NCBI GenBank assembly: GCA_900553265.1 | Contig: USDD01000005.1 | Coordinates: 1-50,438 of the forward strand | DNA length: 50,438 nucleotides | Direction of reading: 5' to 3' | Source of the DNA: an uncultured Eubacteriales bacterium | GTDB taxonomy: Bacteria > Bacillota > Clostridia > Christensenellales > Aristaeellaceae | In this document: piece by piece, positions 32,221-40,223 of the stretch | Layout of the letters: each line of letters begins with the position of its first letter | Numbering within the stretch: the first letter of the stretch is position 1 | Made by a program: the position numbers and the translations under genes | The notes under the pieces: model-generated | The model's input: the letters and a program-made list of their open reading frames with translations, nothing else | The model's database searches: none | Told to the model about the DNA's origin: nothing

Positions 32221-32281
32221 GAGAGTAGTAGCCGGGCGAAGTGGAGAAATCTCCCCTTCCTCGCTTTGCGACTCTCTTTTT
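32221..32281 (+). promoter_or_regulatory. Terminator-like structured leader of the Ldh_2 family gene
   Basis: GAGAGT (32221-32226) pairs with ACTCTC (32271-32276), followed by TTTTTC. It encloses a nested stem built from GCGAAG/CTTC-CTC-GC and GGAG-AAAT-CTCC. It lies between the promoter and the ribosome site (AAGGAGG), where it could work as an attenuator. No T-box core sequence or other known riboswitch signature is visible. Confidence 0.45.
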
Positions 32282-32311
32282 CATGACCGCCCGCAGTAAG
32301 GAGGAACAAAT

Positions 32312-33427
32312 ATGGCTGGCAATAAGTACATCGTGGATTGGGATACGATTACCCGTTTTGTGACCGAGGCCTTTGAAAAGTACGGCATTCCCGAGGAAGA
32401 CGCGAAGATCTGCACCGACGTGCTGCTGGAGTCCGACCGCCGCGGCATCGAGTCCCACGGCGTGAACCGCTTCAAGCCCATCTATCTGGATCGCATCAAG
32501 TCCGGCGTGCAGAAGGCCGTGACGAACTTCGAAATCGTCAAGGAGACCGAGACCACTGCGGTGGTGGACGGCCACGACGGCATGGGCCAGGTCATCGGCT
32601 ACAAGTCCATGCAGATGGCCATTGAAAAGGCCAAGAAGTACGGCATGGGCATGGTCGTGGTTCGCAATTCCTGCCACTACGGCATCGCCGGCTACTACAC
32701 CTCCATGGCCACCAAGGCCGGCTGCATCGGCATGACCGGCACCAACGCCCGTCCCTCCGTCGCGCCCACCTGGGGCACCGAGGGCATGTTCGGCACCAAC
32801 CCCTTCACCCTGGGCGTGCCCACGGACGAGCCCTTCGATTTCAACTTTGACTGCGCCACCTCCATCACCCAGAACGGCAAGTTCGAATACTACGAGCGCA
32901 TCGGCGAAGAGGTGCATCCCGGCACCGTCATCGGCGAGGACGGCGAACCCGTGACCGGCGACGCCGGCGTGGCGCTCAAGCGCATCCGCCAGAACACCGC
33001 GGCGCTGGTCACCGTGGGCGGTATCGGCGAGGCGCTGGGCGGATACAAGGGCTACGGCTTCGCCATGTTCGTGGAGTTCCTGTCCTCCGTGCTGCAGGAC
33101 GGCTATTTCGGAAAGCAGCTCAACGGCGTGGACGAGAACGGCAACAAGTGCTCTCCCCGCCTGGGCCACTTCTTCATCGCCATCGACACCAACCACTTCC
33201 TGGGCGAGGAGCTCTGCCGCAAGAAGGCCGGAGACATCATCCGCGGCGTCCGCGCGTCCCGCAGAATGCCCGGCGCCGACCGCATCTACACCGCCGGCGA
33301 GAAGGAATACGAAATCCGCCTCGCCCGCAAGGACGGCGTGCCCATCAACGAATCCGTGCAGCACGAGATCTCGCAGATCCGCGACGAGCTGGGCCTGACG
33401 GAGTACGTGTTCCCCTGGGAGAAGTGA
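32312..33427 (+). CDS. Malate/L-lactate dehydrogenase family (Ldh_2) oxidoreductase
   Basis: A 371-residue NAD(P)-dependent enzyme of the Ldh_2 fold (malate/lactate/ureidoglycolate/2,3-diketogulonate dehydrogenases), unrelated to classical MDH. Visible motifs are GIESHGVNRF, VVRNSCHYGIAGYY (with the catalytic-site His), GTNPFTLGVP and GGYKGYGFAM. It oxidises or reduces a 2-hydroxy acid; which one is not evident. It is a single-gene unit with an excellent ribosome site (AAGGAGG), and its less alanine/arginine-biased sequence suggests a highly expressed gene. It converges on the alcohol dehydrogenase-aldolase operon. Confidence 0.88.
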   Translation: MAGNKYIVDWDTITRFVTEAFEKYGIPEEDAKICTDVLLESDRRGIESHGVNRFKPIYLDRIKSGVQKAVTNFEIVKETETTAVVDGHDGMGQVIGYKSMQMAIEKAKKYGMGMVVVRNSCHYGIAGYYTSMATKAGCIGMTGTNARPSVAPTWGTEGMFGTNPFTLGVPTDEPFDFNFDCATSITQNGKFEYYERIGEEVHPGTVIGEDGEPVTGDAGVALKRIRQNTAALVTVGGIGEALGGYKGYGFAMFVEFLSSVLQDGYFGKQLNGVDENGNKCSPRLGHFFIAIDTNHFLGEELCRKKAGDIIRGVRASRRMPGADRIYTAGEKEYEIRLARKDGVPINESVQHEISQIRDELGLTEYVFPWEK

Positions 33428-33439
33428 TCGGGCAGATGC

Positions 33440-33477
33440 AACCGCCCTCCGATTAAAAATCGGAGGGCGGTTTTTTT
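33440..33477. terminator. Strong bidirectional intrinsic terminator
   Basis: Perfect 15-bp arms AACCGCCCTCCGATT (33440-33454) and AATCGGAGGGCGGTT (33458-33472), with a T-run after it. It separates the Ldh_2 gene from the convergent alcohol dehydrogenase gene. Confidence 0.92.
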
Positions 33478-33490
33478 ACCAATGCTTCTC

Positions 33491-34558
33491 TTACGGAACC
33501 AGCACGACCTTCAGCGCGCTGCGGCTCTCGGCAATCTGAAAAGCCTCCTGCCAGCGCTCCAGCGGAAACACGTGGGACGCCACGCCGTCGGTGGGCACTT
33601 TGCCGTCCGCGATGTTTTCGATGGTCGGCTCAAAGCAGTGCGGGCTGAGCTGGGAGCCGCGGATGGTGATCTCCTTCGCGTCGCCGATGATGCTCCAGTC
33701 GTTGGTAGACGCGCCGCTCATGACGGAGAATTCCACGAAGGTTCCGCCCTTGGCGATCATGTCCAGCCCCTGCTGCACCGCAGAAGGATGACCCGTGACC
33801 TCCAGATACACGTCGCAGCCGTAGCCGTCCGTCAGCGCCAGCACCTTCTCCAGCGCGTTTTCCCTGCCGGGATTGATCGTCACATCCGCGCCGAAGGCCC
33901 GCGCCTTCTGCAGACGCTCGTCCACCATGTCCAGCACGATCAGCTTTTTCGGATTGCGCATTTTCAGCGCGCCGACCATGCCCAGACCCAGCGTGCCCGC
34001 ACCGGCCAGCACCACCACGTCGTCCACGGTGACGTTCGCCTGCCGCACGCCGTGGAGCGAGCAGGCGTAGGGCTCGATCAGCACGGCCTTTTCCATGGGC
34101 AGCGATTTGGGCACCGCGTAGTTGATGCTCCCCTTGGGCAGGCGGACGTACTCCGCCATGCCGCCGCCCAGAAACTCCTTGAAACCATAGACGTTGTGCG
34201 GCACGCAGAGCCAGTACTGGCCGCGCCGGCAATAGCGGCACTCGCCGCAGGGCACGATCTGCTCGGAGACGATTCGGTCGCCCACCTTGAAGCGCCCCGA
34301 CGCGTTCTCGCCCATGGCGGCGATTTCGCCGATGAACTCGTGGCCGGGCACGAACGGCGGCTCGCAGAAACCGGGCATGCCGTCGCCGCCCCAGAACCGC
34401 GCCGTGGGATGAGTCGCCTTCACATCGCCCGCGCAGATTCCACAGGCCTCCACCCGAAGCAGAATGTCGTCCGGGCCGACGGCGGGAACCGGAATCTCCT
34501 CCAGCCGATAATCGCCCTGTCCATGGGCAACCAGCGCCCGCATGGTCTTGGGAATCAT
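33491..34558 (-). CDS. Zinc-dependent alcohol/polyol dehydrogenase (MDR family)
   Basis: A 355-residue medium-chain dehydrogenase. Catalytic zinc ligands are in CGICAGD and PGHEFIGE. The four structural-zinc cysteines are in PCGECRYCRRGQYWLC. The NAD fold is at VVLAGAGTLGLG, followed by LIVLDMVDERL with an acidic residue that favours NAD. Sequence style resembles polyol (sorbitol, erythritol, threonine type) dehydrogenases. I start at the ATG at 34558, with AAGGAGG at 7 nt. It is second in an operon behind the class II aldolase; the 72-nt gap has an imperfect GC-rich hairpin that may lower its expression. Confidence 0.85.
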   Translation of the reverse strand: MIPKTMRALVAHGQGDYRLEEIPVPAVGPDDILLRVEACGICAGDVKATHPTARFWGGDGMPGFCEPPFVPGHEFIGEIAAMGENASGRFKVGDRIVSEQIVPCGECRYCRRGQYWLCVPHNVYGFKEFLGGGMAEYVRLPKGSINYAVPKSLPMEKAVLIEPYACSLHGVRQANVTVDDVVVLAGAGTLGLGMVGALKMRNPKKLIVLDMVDERLQKARAFGADVTINPGRENALEKVLALTDGYGCDVYLEVTGHPSAVQQGLDMIAKGGTFVEFSVMSGASTNDWSIIGDAKEITIRGSQLSPHCFEPTIENIADGKVPTDGVASHVFPLERWQEAFQIAESRSALKVVLVP

Positions 34559-34630
34559 GCGTTTTCCTCCTTCATTTTCACAAAAAGCGGGAGAAAGCGC
34601 GCTCGGCGCTCTCTTCCGCTTCAAATTTTC

Positions 34631-35710
34631 TTATTTCTTGCCCGCCAGAGATTTGCGATACTTCTCGCTCTCCCAGTTGGCGATGAACGCGCGCGCGGCC
34701 TCGTCCATGGTGGAAAGGGTGTGGCCAGAGCGCTTCAGCGTCTCGGCGATGTAAACCACGCAGGTCAGCGTCTCGGCGATGATCTGCGCCTTGGCTGCCG
34801 GCATGTTGAACACGACGCGGCCCGTGGCCGGATCCGCGGCGCACATGCCCTCCGCGGGATTCGCGCCGAAGGCGAAGGAGCCGGTCAGGAACACCAGCTG
34901 ATCGGGATACAGCGGGGATTCCAGCAGGAACTTCTCGGTGTATTCGCCGCTCTTCAGGCAGTCGGACAGCAGCGGAGAGACCGCCTCCACCAGTCCGCCC
35001 TCGATTTCGCGCACGGAAACCGCCGGGAAATCGCCGTCCTTCACGCCGAAGGCCGCCGCGATGCGGGCGTTGCAGTCGGAATGGATGCGCAGGCACTCGT
35101 CCGCGTCGTCGCTGTGGGCGATCAGGCCGTGGTTCTGCATGAAGATAACCGCCGGGCGCTTGCCGGTCTCCTTTTCCACGCGGGCCAGCTCGTCGCGGAT
35201 GGAGAAGGTCAGGCGCGCGCCGGGATCGGTGTAGGGCACGAAGCCCCAGGTGTAGTCCGCGCCCTCCAGCGCCCTGGCGACGACCGCGCGGCCGTCCTCA
35301 GCACAGGTGGCCAGATTGGCGTAGACGCTGTGGCTGTGGGCCACGAAGCGATCCAGCAGCGAATGGAAGCCCGCCTCCACCGACGGACGCAGCGCCGCCA
35401 GACCTTCGATGGTCTGAATGGACGCCTTTGCGCGCTCGGAGCCGGTCTTTTCCACGTCGTCCAGCGTCTTAGGGTCGGTGTTGTTGTAGAAATCGCGCAG
35501 CGAAACGTAGTCCAGCACCGCGTAGGCCTTGTCCACGTCGATGTCCTTCAGGCAGTAGCCCGAGGCCTTGATGGCCATCAGGCCGCCGTCCAGCTTGACC
35601 GAGGTGTTGCCGCCGCCGCCCTGAACGTAGTCGGCGCGAGCGCCCACCGTGCCGGAAACGCGGCGGAAGTTTTCAAGATTCGTGCGGTTGGTCTCAAAAA
35701 AATTGCTCAT
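34631..35710 (-). CDS. Class II aldolase/adducin family protein
   Basis: A 359-residue cytoplasmic protein of the class II aldolase/adducin fold (L-fuculose-phosphate aldolase and relatives). The phosphate/zinc motifs are GGGGNTSVKL, the zinc histidines in VAHSHSVYANL, and NHGLIAHSD. It is longer than FucA-type aldolases, with a C-terminal extension of about 120 residues, like the larger aldolases fused or paired with dehydrogenases. Substrate not evident. First gene of an operon with the zinc dehydrogenase; the ribosome site is GGAGGG. Confidence 0.85.
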   Translation of the reverse strand: MSNFFETNRTNLENFRRVSGTVGARADYVQGGGGNTSVKLDGGLMAIKASGYCLKDIDVDKAYAVLDYVSLRDFYNNTDPKTLDDVEKTGSERAKASIQTIEGLAALRPSVEAGFHSLLDRFVAHSHSVYANLATCAEDGRAVVARALEGADYTWGFVPYTDPGARLTFSIRDELARVEKETGKRPAVIFMQNHGLIAHSDDADECLRIHSDCNARIAAAFGVKDGDFPAVSVREIEGGLVEAVSPLLSDCLKSGEYTEKFLLESPLYPDQLVFLTGSFAFGANPAEGMCAADPATGRVVFNMPAAKAQIIAETLTCVVYIAETLKRSGHTLSTMDEAARAFIANWESEKYRKSLAGKK

Positions 35711-35752
35711 GGTGTTTTCCCTCCAACGGAAGTAGCATTTTTACCATTCATT

Positions 35753-35781
35753 AGTATAATTCTGCCGGGCACGCTTGTCAA
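35753..35781 (-). promoter_or_regulatory. Sigma-A promoter of the aldolase-alcohol dehydrogenase operon
   Basis: Minus strand: TTGACA (35776-35781), 17-bp spacer, TATACT (35753-35758). It lies immediately downstream of the GNAT gene. Confidence 0.78.
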
Positions 35782-35785
35782 TGCC

Positions 35786-36310
35786 TCATTGACCCATGAC
35801 GCGCTCCCGGAGATATTCCGCAAATTCGCCGTACTCCGCATGGCTCAGCTTCTCCGGCCGGGACATGACCACCAGCTCGTGGCCGGGAAAGCCCGCGCGA
35901 TAGGGTGGATGGACGTGGGGATGAATGTTGGCGCGATAGCCGCAGCGCTCGTAGAAGGCCTCGCGCCGAAGGGAGATTTCGTCCACCGGCGGGTCGATCT
36001 CGAGGAGCACCGTCTTGCCCTTCTCCGCCAGACGCGCAAGCGCCCGCCCGCCGCAGCCGCGATTGCGCGCCGCGGGCAGGATGCAGAAATGCTCCACATA
36101 GAGGAAGGTCTCCGCCTCCCACCAGAGCATCAGCCCCATCCACTCGCCGCCGTCGTAGATCAGGTCGAAGTGGTATGCCCCGTCCTTCAGAATCGCGGCC
36201 TGCGATTCGGGCAGGCGCTGCTCGTGAAGGGGAAAGCTCTCCTTATAGAGGGCGATGGCGTCGGCATAGCGCGCGTCCGCCGCGTCGGTCAGTCTGCGGA
36301 ATTCGATCAT
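35786..36310 (-). CDS. GNAT family N-acetyltransferase
   Basis: A 174-residue acetyltransferase of the GNAT fold. The acetyl-CoA site is around VEHFCILPAARNRGCGGRAL (motif A, V/I-x-P-x-x-R-x-x-G), with a following ALYERCGY-like element (REAFYERCGYR). Substrate unknown. I start at the ATG at 36310, with AAGGAG at 6 nt; the open frame extends well into the upstream esterase gene but without a ribosome site. It is third in an operon behind two esterase genes (16-nt gap). Confidence 0.85.
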   Translation of the reverse strand: MIEFRRLTDAADARYADAIALYKESFPLHEQRLPESQAAILKDGAYHFDLIYDGGEWMGLMLWWEAETFLYVEHFCILPAARNRGCGGRALARLAEKGKTVLLEIDPPVDEISLRREAFYERCGYRANIHPHVHPPYRAGFPGHELVVMSRPEKLSHAEYGEFAEYLRERVMGQ

Positions 36311-36326
36311 GGTCGGCTCCTTCGAA

Positions 36327-37133
36327 TCAGTTTCGGATGTTCTCCTGAGGCGTAAGGCCCGTAAAGCGCAGGAAATCCTGAATGTGCTCGTCCCAGAATT
36401 CCCAGGTGTGCGCGCCCGGCGCTTCGACATAGGTGTAATCGAAGGGATTGCCCTCGATGGACTGGAAGAAGTCCCGGGTCTGCCGGGCGTTCTCCAGCAG
36501 AAAGTCGTCTCCGCCCACAGCGTGGAAGATGCGCGGCGCGGGCCTGCCCTCGGATACAATTCTCCGGGCATTGCCCAGCACGTCCTCCTCGGTGCCCTCC
36601 AGCGAGCGGTCGCCGTAGGTCATCCGATTTCGGCGCACCCACGCGGGATTGTCCAGATTGGCCTTGCGGAAATTGGACGCGCCGGCGCTCAGGCAGCCGA
36701 TGGCGGCGTAGTGCTCCGGATTGGCCAGACCGATCTTCAGGCAGCCCGCGCCGCCCATGGACAGCCCGGCGATGAAGTTGTCCTCGCGCCGGTCGGACAG
36801 AGGGAAGAACGTGCGCATCTTCTTCGGCAGCTCGTCGGCGACGTAGTCGTAGAACCGGCCGCCGTGCGCCATGTTGGCGTAGGACGAAAGCTGCACCGCG
36901 GGCATGACCACCGCCAGCCCCAGCGGCGCGGCATAGCGCTCGATGGACGTGCGGCGCTGCCAGACGGTGTGATCGTCCGACGCGCCGTGCAGCAGCCACA
37001 GCGTGGGATGCCGGCCGTCCCGCGCCTGCGCGGCCATGCCGATCTGTCCCGAGGCCGTCTGGGGAAGCACCACGTCGCAGTTGACGCACATGCCCAGCGC
37101 TTCCGAGAAAAATCCGATGTGAATCAGTGCCAT
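36327..37133 (-). CDS. Alpha/beta-hydrolase esterase (EstA/tributyrin-esterase type), paralogue 1
   Basis: A 268-residue cytoplasmic serine esterase of the esterase-D/tributyrin esterase group. The catalytic Ser is in AGLSMGGAG, the Asp in VGGDDF and the His in APGAHTWEFWDEH. LHGASDDHTVWQRRTSIERYA is the conserved oxyanion and lid region. It is clearly related to the next gene upstream, and the two probably arose by tandem duplication. Substrates may be short acyl or acetyl esters, for example on carbohydrates. It starts 13 nt after the upstream paralogue. Confidence 0.86.
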   Translation of the reverse strand: MALIHIGFFSEALGMCVNCDVVLPQTASGQIGMAAQARDGRHPTLWLLHGASDDHTVWQRRTSIERYAAPLGLAVVMPAVQLSSYANMAHGGRFYDYVADELPKKMRTFFPLSDRREDNFIAGLSMGGAGCLKIGLANPEHYAAIGCLSAGASNFRKANLDNPAWVRRNRMTYGDRSLEGTEEDVLGNARRIVSEGRPAPRIFHAVGGDDFLLENARQTRDFFQSIEGNPFDYTYVEAPGAHTWEFWDEHIQDFLRFTGLTPQENIRN

Positions 37134-37146
37134 TGTGCTCCTCCTC

Positions 37147-37935
37147 TCAGCCCTTCAGCGGCAGCCATTTCAGCACCGTCTGAATCTTTTCGTCCCAGTA
37201 TTTCCACTGATGGTCGCCGGGACTCTCCTCATAGGTCAGGTCGTAGCCCAGACGGTTCAGCTGATCGCGCATGCTCGTGTTGTGCGGATAGAGGAAGTCC
37301 TCGGTGCCGCACCAGATGTAGACCTTCGGTTTCGGGCCGCCCGACTGCGCCAGACGCTCGGCCACGGCCAGCAGGTCGTTGTCGCTGCCGCGCACCTGAT
37401 CGGGCGCGCCGAAGACGTCGCGCCAGTAGCCGCCGTCCTCGTTCAGGCCGCCGTGCTCGCAGGTATCGGCGATGTCCAGCTCGCCGGAGAGCGACGCGCA
37501 GCAGGAGAAGGTCTCCGGAGCCAGCAGGCCGCACTTCATCGCGCCATAACCGCCCATGGACAGTCCGGCGGCGAAGGTGTCCTCACGGCGGGCGCTCATC
37601 TGGGGGAAGAAGCGCCGGCAGATCTCAGGCAGCTCCTTCGAAACGAACGTCCAGTAATCGTAGCCCATGTCCATGTCGGTGTACCAGCCCAGATGCGTCG
37701 TGGGCATGACCACCGCCAGATTGTATTCCGACGCGTAGCGCTCGATGGACGTGCGGCGCTGCCAGATGGTATGGTCGTCGCTCATGCCGTGCAGCAGGTA
37801 CAGCGTGGGGCATTTGCCGTCCGAGCCGTGTCCCTCCATGCCGATCTGGCCCACGGTGGTTTCCGGCAGAATCACGTCCATGTTGGTGCACATGCCCAGC
37901 ACGTCCGAAAAGAAATCCACGTGCAGCAATGCCAT
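37147..37935 (-). CDS. Alpha/beta-hydrolase esterase (EstA/tributyrin-esterase type), paralogue 2
   Basis: A 262-residue esterase, first gene of the esterase-esterase-GNAT operon. The catalytic Ser is in AGLSMGGYG, the Asp in CGTEDF and the His in SPGDHQWKYWDE; LHGMSDDHTIWQRRTSIERYA matches its neighbour almost exactly. I start at the ATG at 37935, with GGGAGGGG at 9 nt; the in-frame extension to 38142 would pass through the promoter. No signal peptide, so cytoplasmic. Confidence 0.87.
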   Translation of the reverse strand: MALLHVDFFSDVLGMCTNMDVILPETTVGQIGMEGHGSDGKCPTLYLLHGMSDDHTIWQRRTSIERYASEYNLAVVMPTTHLGWYTDMDMGYDYWTFVSKELPEICRRFFPQMSARREDTFAAGLSMGGYGAMKCGLLAPETFSCCASLSGELDIADTCEHGGLNEDGGYWRDVFGAPDQVRGSDNDLLAVAERLAQSGGPKPKVYIWCGTEDFLYPHNTSMRDQLNRLGYDLTYEESPGDHQWKYWDEKIQTVLKWLPLKG

Positions 37936-37974
37936 AGGATGAATCCCCTCCCTCGGTTTCATTTTGCTGTCTGA

Positions 37975-38003
37975 ATTATAGCACATCTTTCCACTTCTGC
38001 AAA
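37975..38003 (-). promoter_or_regulatory. Sigma-A promoter of the esterase operon
   Basis: Minus strand: TTTGCA (37998-38003), 17-bp spacer, TATAAT (37975-37980). Confidence 0.62.
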
Positions 38004-38014
38004 GTCCCGGGCGC

Positions 38015-38047
38015 AAAAAAGAAGCCGCCCATGCTTTGCGGGCAGCT
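38015..38047 (-). terminator. Intrinsic terminator of asnB
   Basis: Minus strand: AGCTGCCC pairs with GGGCGGCT (one G-T pair), then TCTTTTTT. It lies between the asnB stop and the next promoter. Confidence 0.8.
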
Positions 38048-38072
38048 CCTCTTTCTACTATATATATTGATC

Positions 38073-39653
38073 TCATTCTCCGCTCGCGCCGTAGTTCTTC
38101 AGCACGCGGGCCGACGGGTCGTCCACGTCGCAGCCCGGCCATTCGCGGTTGGGCATCCAGAAGCCGGCGACCATGTGGGCCTGTCCAGGATAGTACTTCT
38201 CGAACAGCTCGCGGTAGAGCAGGCTCTCCTTGGTGAAGGGACGGGCGAAATCGTACTTTTCGCAGCCGGCGCGGAATTCCTCGTCGGTGTACTGTCTTTC
38301 GGCGTAGGCCTTCAGGTCGTCCACCATGGAGTGACCCACCGCGTCGCTGAACGCCGCCTTCTGCCGCCAGAGGATTTCGTCGGGCAGGATGTGGTCGTCG
38401 GCGAAAGCCTGACGAATCAGGAACTTGCCCATGTTGTGGCGGTTCATCTTCAGCTCCGGGTCAATGGACATGGCGTAATGGACGAATTCCAGATCGCCGA
38501 AGGGCACGCGGGCCTCCAGGGAGTTGTAGGAGATGCAGCGGTCGGCGCGCAGCACGTCGTACATGTGCAGCTCGCGGATGCGCTTTTCCGCCTCGCGCTG
38601 GAACGCCGCCGCGTCGGGCGCGAAGTCGGTGTACTTGTAGCCGAACAGCTCGTCGGAGATTTCGCCGGTGAGTAGCACGCGCACATCTGTATGCTCGTGG
38701 ATGTATCTGCAGACCAGATACATGCCGATGCTGGCGCGGATGGTGGTGATGTCGTAGGTGCCCAGCAGATGCACCACGGTCTCCAGCGCGTCCAGCACAT
38801 CCTTTTCGGAGATGATGACCTCGGTGTGCTCGCTGCCGATGAAGTCGGCTACCTTGCGGGCGTACTTCAGGTCGATGGCGTCGACGTCCATGCCGATGGA
38901 GAATGTGCGAATCTTCCTGCCCAGCTTCTTGGCGGCGATGGCGCACACCAGCGAGCTGTCCAGGCCGCCGCTGAGCAGATAGCCCACCGGCGCGTCCGCG
39001 TCCAGCCGCTTCTCCACGCCCGCGGTCAGCAGCTCATGCAGGCGGCGGCAGACGGTCGCCTCGTCCTCCATGACGAACTGATCCACGTGCGCCGGGTCGG
39101 CGTAGCGGGTGAATTCGCCGTCCGCCCAGTAGCATCCCGGCGGGAAGGGCAGCACCTCGTCGCACAGCGCCACGAGGTTCTTCGGCTCGCTGGCGAAGGT
39201 CATGGAGCCGTCGGCAGTGCGGCCGTAGTACAGCGGACGAATGCCGATGGGGTCGCGGGCGGCGACGAAGGAGCCGCGCTGAGCGTCGTAGAGAATCAGT
39301 GCGAATTCCGCGTCCAGCGTGCGGAACATCTCCAGACCGTACTCGCGGTACAGCGGCAGCAGGATCTCGCAGTCCGATTCGCTCTTGAATTCATAGTGCG
39401 CCTTCAGCCGCTCGCGGATGGGGCGGAAGCCGTACAGCTCGCCGTTGCAGACCACGCAGTTGCCGTCCAGCTCGAAGGGCTGCATGCCCTTTTCGTTCAG
39501 GCCCATGATGGCCAGCCGATGGAAGCCCAGCCATCCGCAGGGCACCTCGATGAGCTTGGAGCTGTCGGGGCCGCGGGAAACGGTCTGGTCAAAGCTCTCC
39601 TGAATCTGCGCATAGGGAATGGAGCGGGTCTCAACGCCAAAGATGGAACACAT
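38073..39653 (-). CDS. asnB: Asparagine synthetase (glutamine-hydrolysing)
   Basis: A 526-residue cytoplasmic enzyme making asparagine from aspartate, ATP and glutamine. It starts MCSIFGVETRS, with Cys2 as the glutaminase nucleophile after Met removal. The class II amidotransferase domain (1 to about 190; SRGPDSS, CNGELYG, SESDCEILLPLY) is followed by the synthetase domain with the pyrophosphate loop LLSGGLDSSLVCA and TTIRASIGMYL. The loop usually written GEGSDE reads GEISDE. Close in length and layout to E. coli AsnB. The ATG at 39653 is required by the Cys2 rule; the longer frame runs through the T-box. Ribosome site GGAGG at 10 nt, within a structure-forming element. Confidence 0.94.
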   Translation of the reverse strand: MCSIFGVETRSIPYAQIQESFDQTVSRGPDSSKLIEVPCGWLGFHRLAIMGLNEKGMQPFELDGNCVVCNGELYGFRPIRERLKAHYEFKSESDCEILLPLYREYGLEMFRTLDAEFALILYDAQRGSFVAARDPIGIRPLYYGRTADGSMTFASEPKNLVALCDEVLPFPPGCYWADGEFTRYADPAHVDQFVMEDEATVCRRLHELLTAGVEKRLDADAPVGYLLSGGLDSSLVCAIAAKKLGRKIRTFSIGMDVDAIDLKYARKVADFIGSEHTEVIISEKDVLDALETVVHLLGTYDITTIRASIGMYLVCRYIHEHTDVRVLLTGEISDELFGYKYTDFAPDAAAFQREAEKRIRELHMYDVLRADRCISYNSLEARVPFGDLEFVHYAMSIDPELKMNRHNMGKFLIRQAFADDHILPDEILWRQKAAFSDAVGHSMVDDLKAYAERQYTDEEFRAGCEKYDFARPFTKESLLYRELFEKYYPGQAHMVAGFWMPNREWPGCDVDDPSARVLKNYGASGE

Positions 39654-39980
39654 AAAAACAGCACCTCCGTAAGATGATGCGGCGCCCTGTTGGTTTTCAG
39701 GACGAAGGCCGCTCTCCGTGGTGCCACCTGATTTGCTTCTCAAAGGGCTCTGACAAGTCCCGACGGCTGTAACGGGCCGCGCCCGCCGCCCCTACTGGCG
39801 CTTTCGCGCGTTGGGTTTGGGCTCGGAAGGGTTCGTTCGCCCGATCCGCCCGCGGACTTTCCAGCGCCGTCCGCTCTCTGTGGGCGCGGTTTTCGGGGTA
39901 CTTTTCTTCGTCATCGCAGTGTGTATAAAGGCGCAAGGACGCAAAGCGAAGTTTTGCTCTTCGCCATGCGCCCTTGCATG
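39654..39980 (-). promoter_or_regulatory. T-box leader of asnB, probably tRNA-Asn responsive
   Basis: The leader is about 325 nt long. The T-box core AGGTGGCACCACGG is at 39716-39729. Stem I elements are visible near the 5' end (GATGACGAAGAAAAGTA, AGTA at 39899-39902; then ACAGAGAGCGG). On the 3' side of stem I, GCGAACGAAC offers AAC (Asn) as specifier (39835-39837). GCACC of the core can pair with GGTGC next to the ribosome site (GGAGG), followed by TGTTTTT. Read-out could therefore be by translation, by termination, or both. Uncharged tRNA-Asn should raise AsnB expression. Confidence 0.88.
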
Positions 39981-39986
39981 TCGGTA

Positions 39987-40015
39987 AGTATACGCCTCCG
40001 CATGGCGGTTGTCAA
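39987..40015 (-). promoter_or_regulatory. Sigma-A promoter of the asnB T-box unit
   Basis: Minus strand: TTGACA (40010-40015), 17-bp spacer, TATACT (39987-39992). Confidence 0.82.
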
Positions 40016-40134
40016 GGGCTTCATCGAAAATTCACATTTGCAGTTTCGCCATCGAAAAAGCTGCACAGACCGGCGCAAAGGCCATCGTCGTGCAATCAAA
40101 ACGAAAAAGCAACATTCGCGGCCTGCATTTCCCG

Positions 40135-40163
40135 TTGACAACACGGATGGTTTCTGATAGAAT
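40135..40163 (+). promoter_or_regulatory. Sigma-A promoter of gltBD
   Basis: TTGACA (40135-40140), 17-bp spacer, TAGAAT (40158-40163). Transcription should start near 40170, directly before the leader hairpin. Confidence 0.75.
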
Positions 40164-40174
40164 ACCTCCAACGC

Positions 40175-40223
40175 AGGGCAAGGGCGCTTTGTGAGAATTC
40201 AAAGCGCCCCTGCCCTTCTTTTT
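40175..40223 (+). terminator. Terminator-like hairpin in the gltB leader (candidate attenuator)
   Basis: Arms AGGGCAAGGGCGCTTTG (40175-40191) and CAAAGCGCCCCTGCCCT (40200-40216) pair over 17 positions with one mismatch, followed by TCTTTTTA. No plus-strand gene ends upstream of it, and the minus-strand side has no U-tract, so it acts on the gltB transcript. It begins within a few bases of the predicted start of transcription. Confidence 0.7.

Noticed and set aside
33482..36355. 957-codon open frame on the plus strand over the dehydrogenase, aldolase and GNAT genes
   Set aside because: Antisense shadow that spans three real genes and a promoter; composition is typical of such artefacts.
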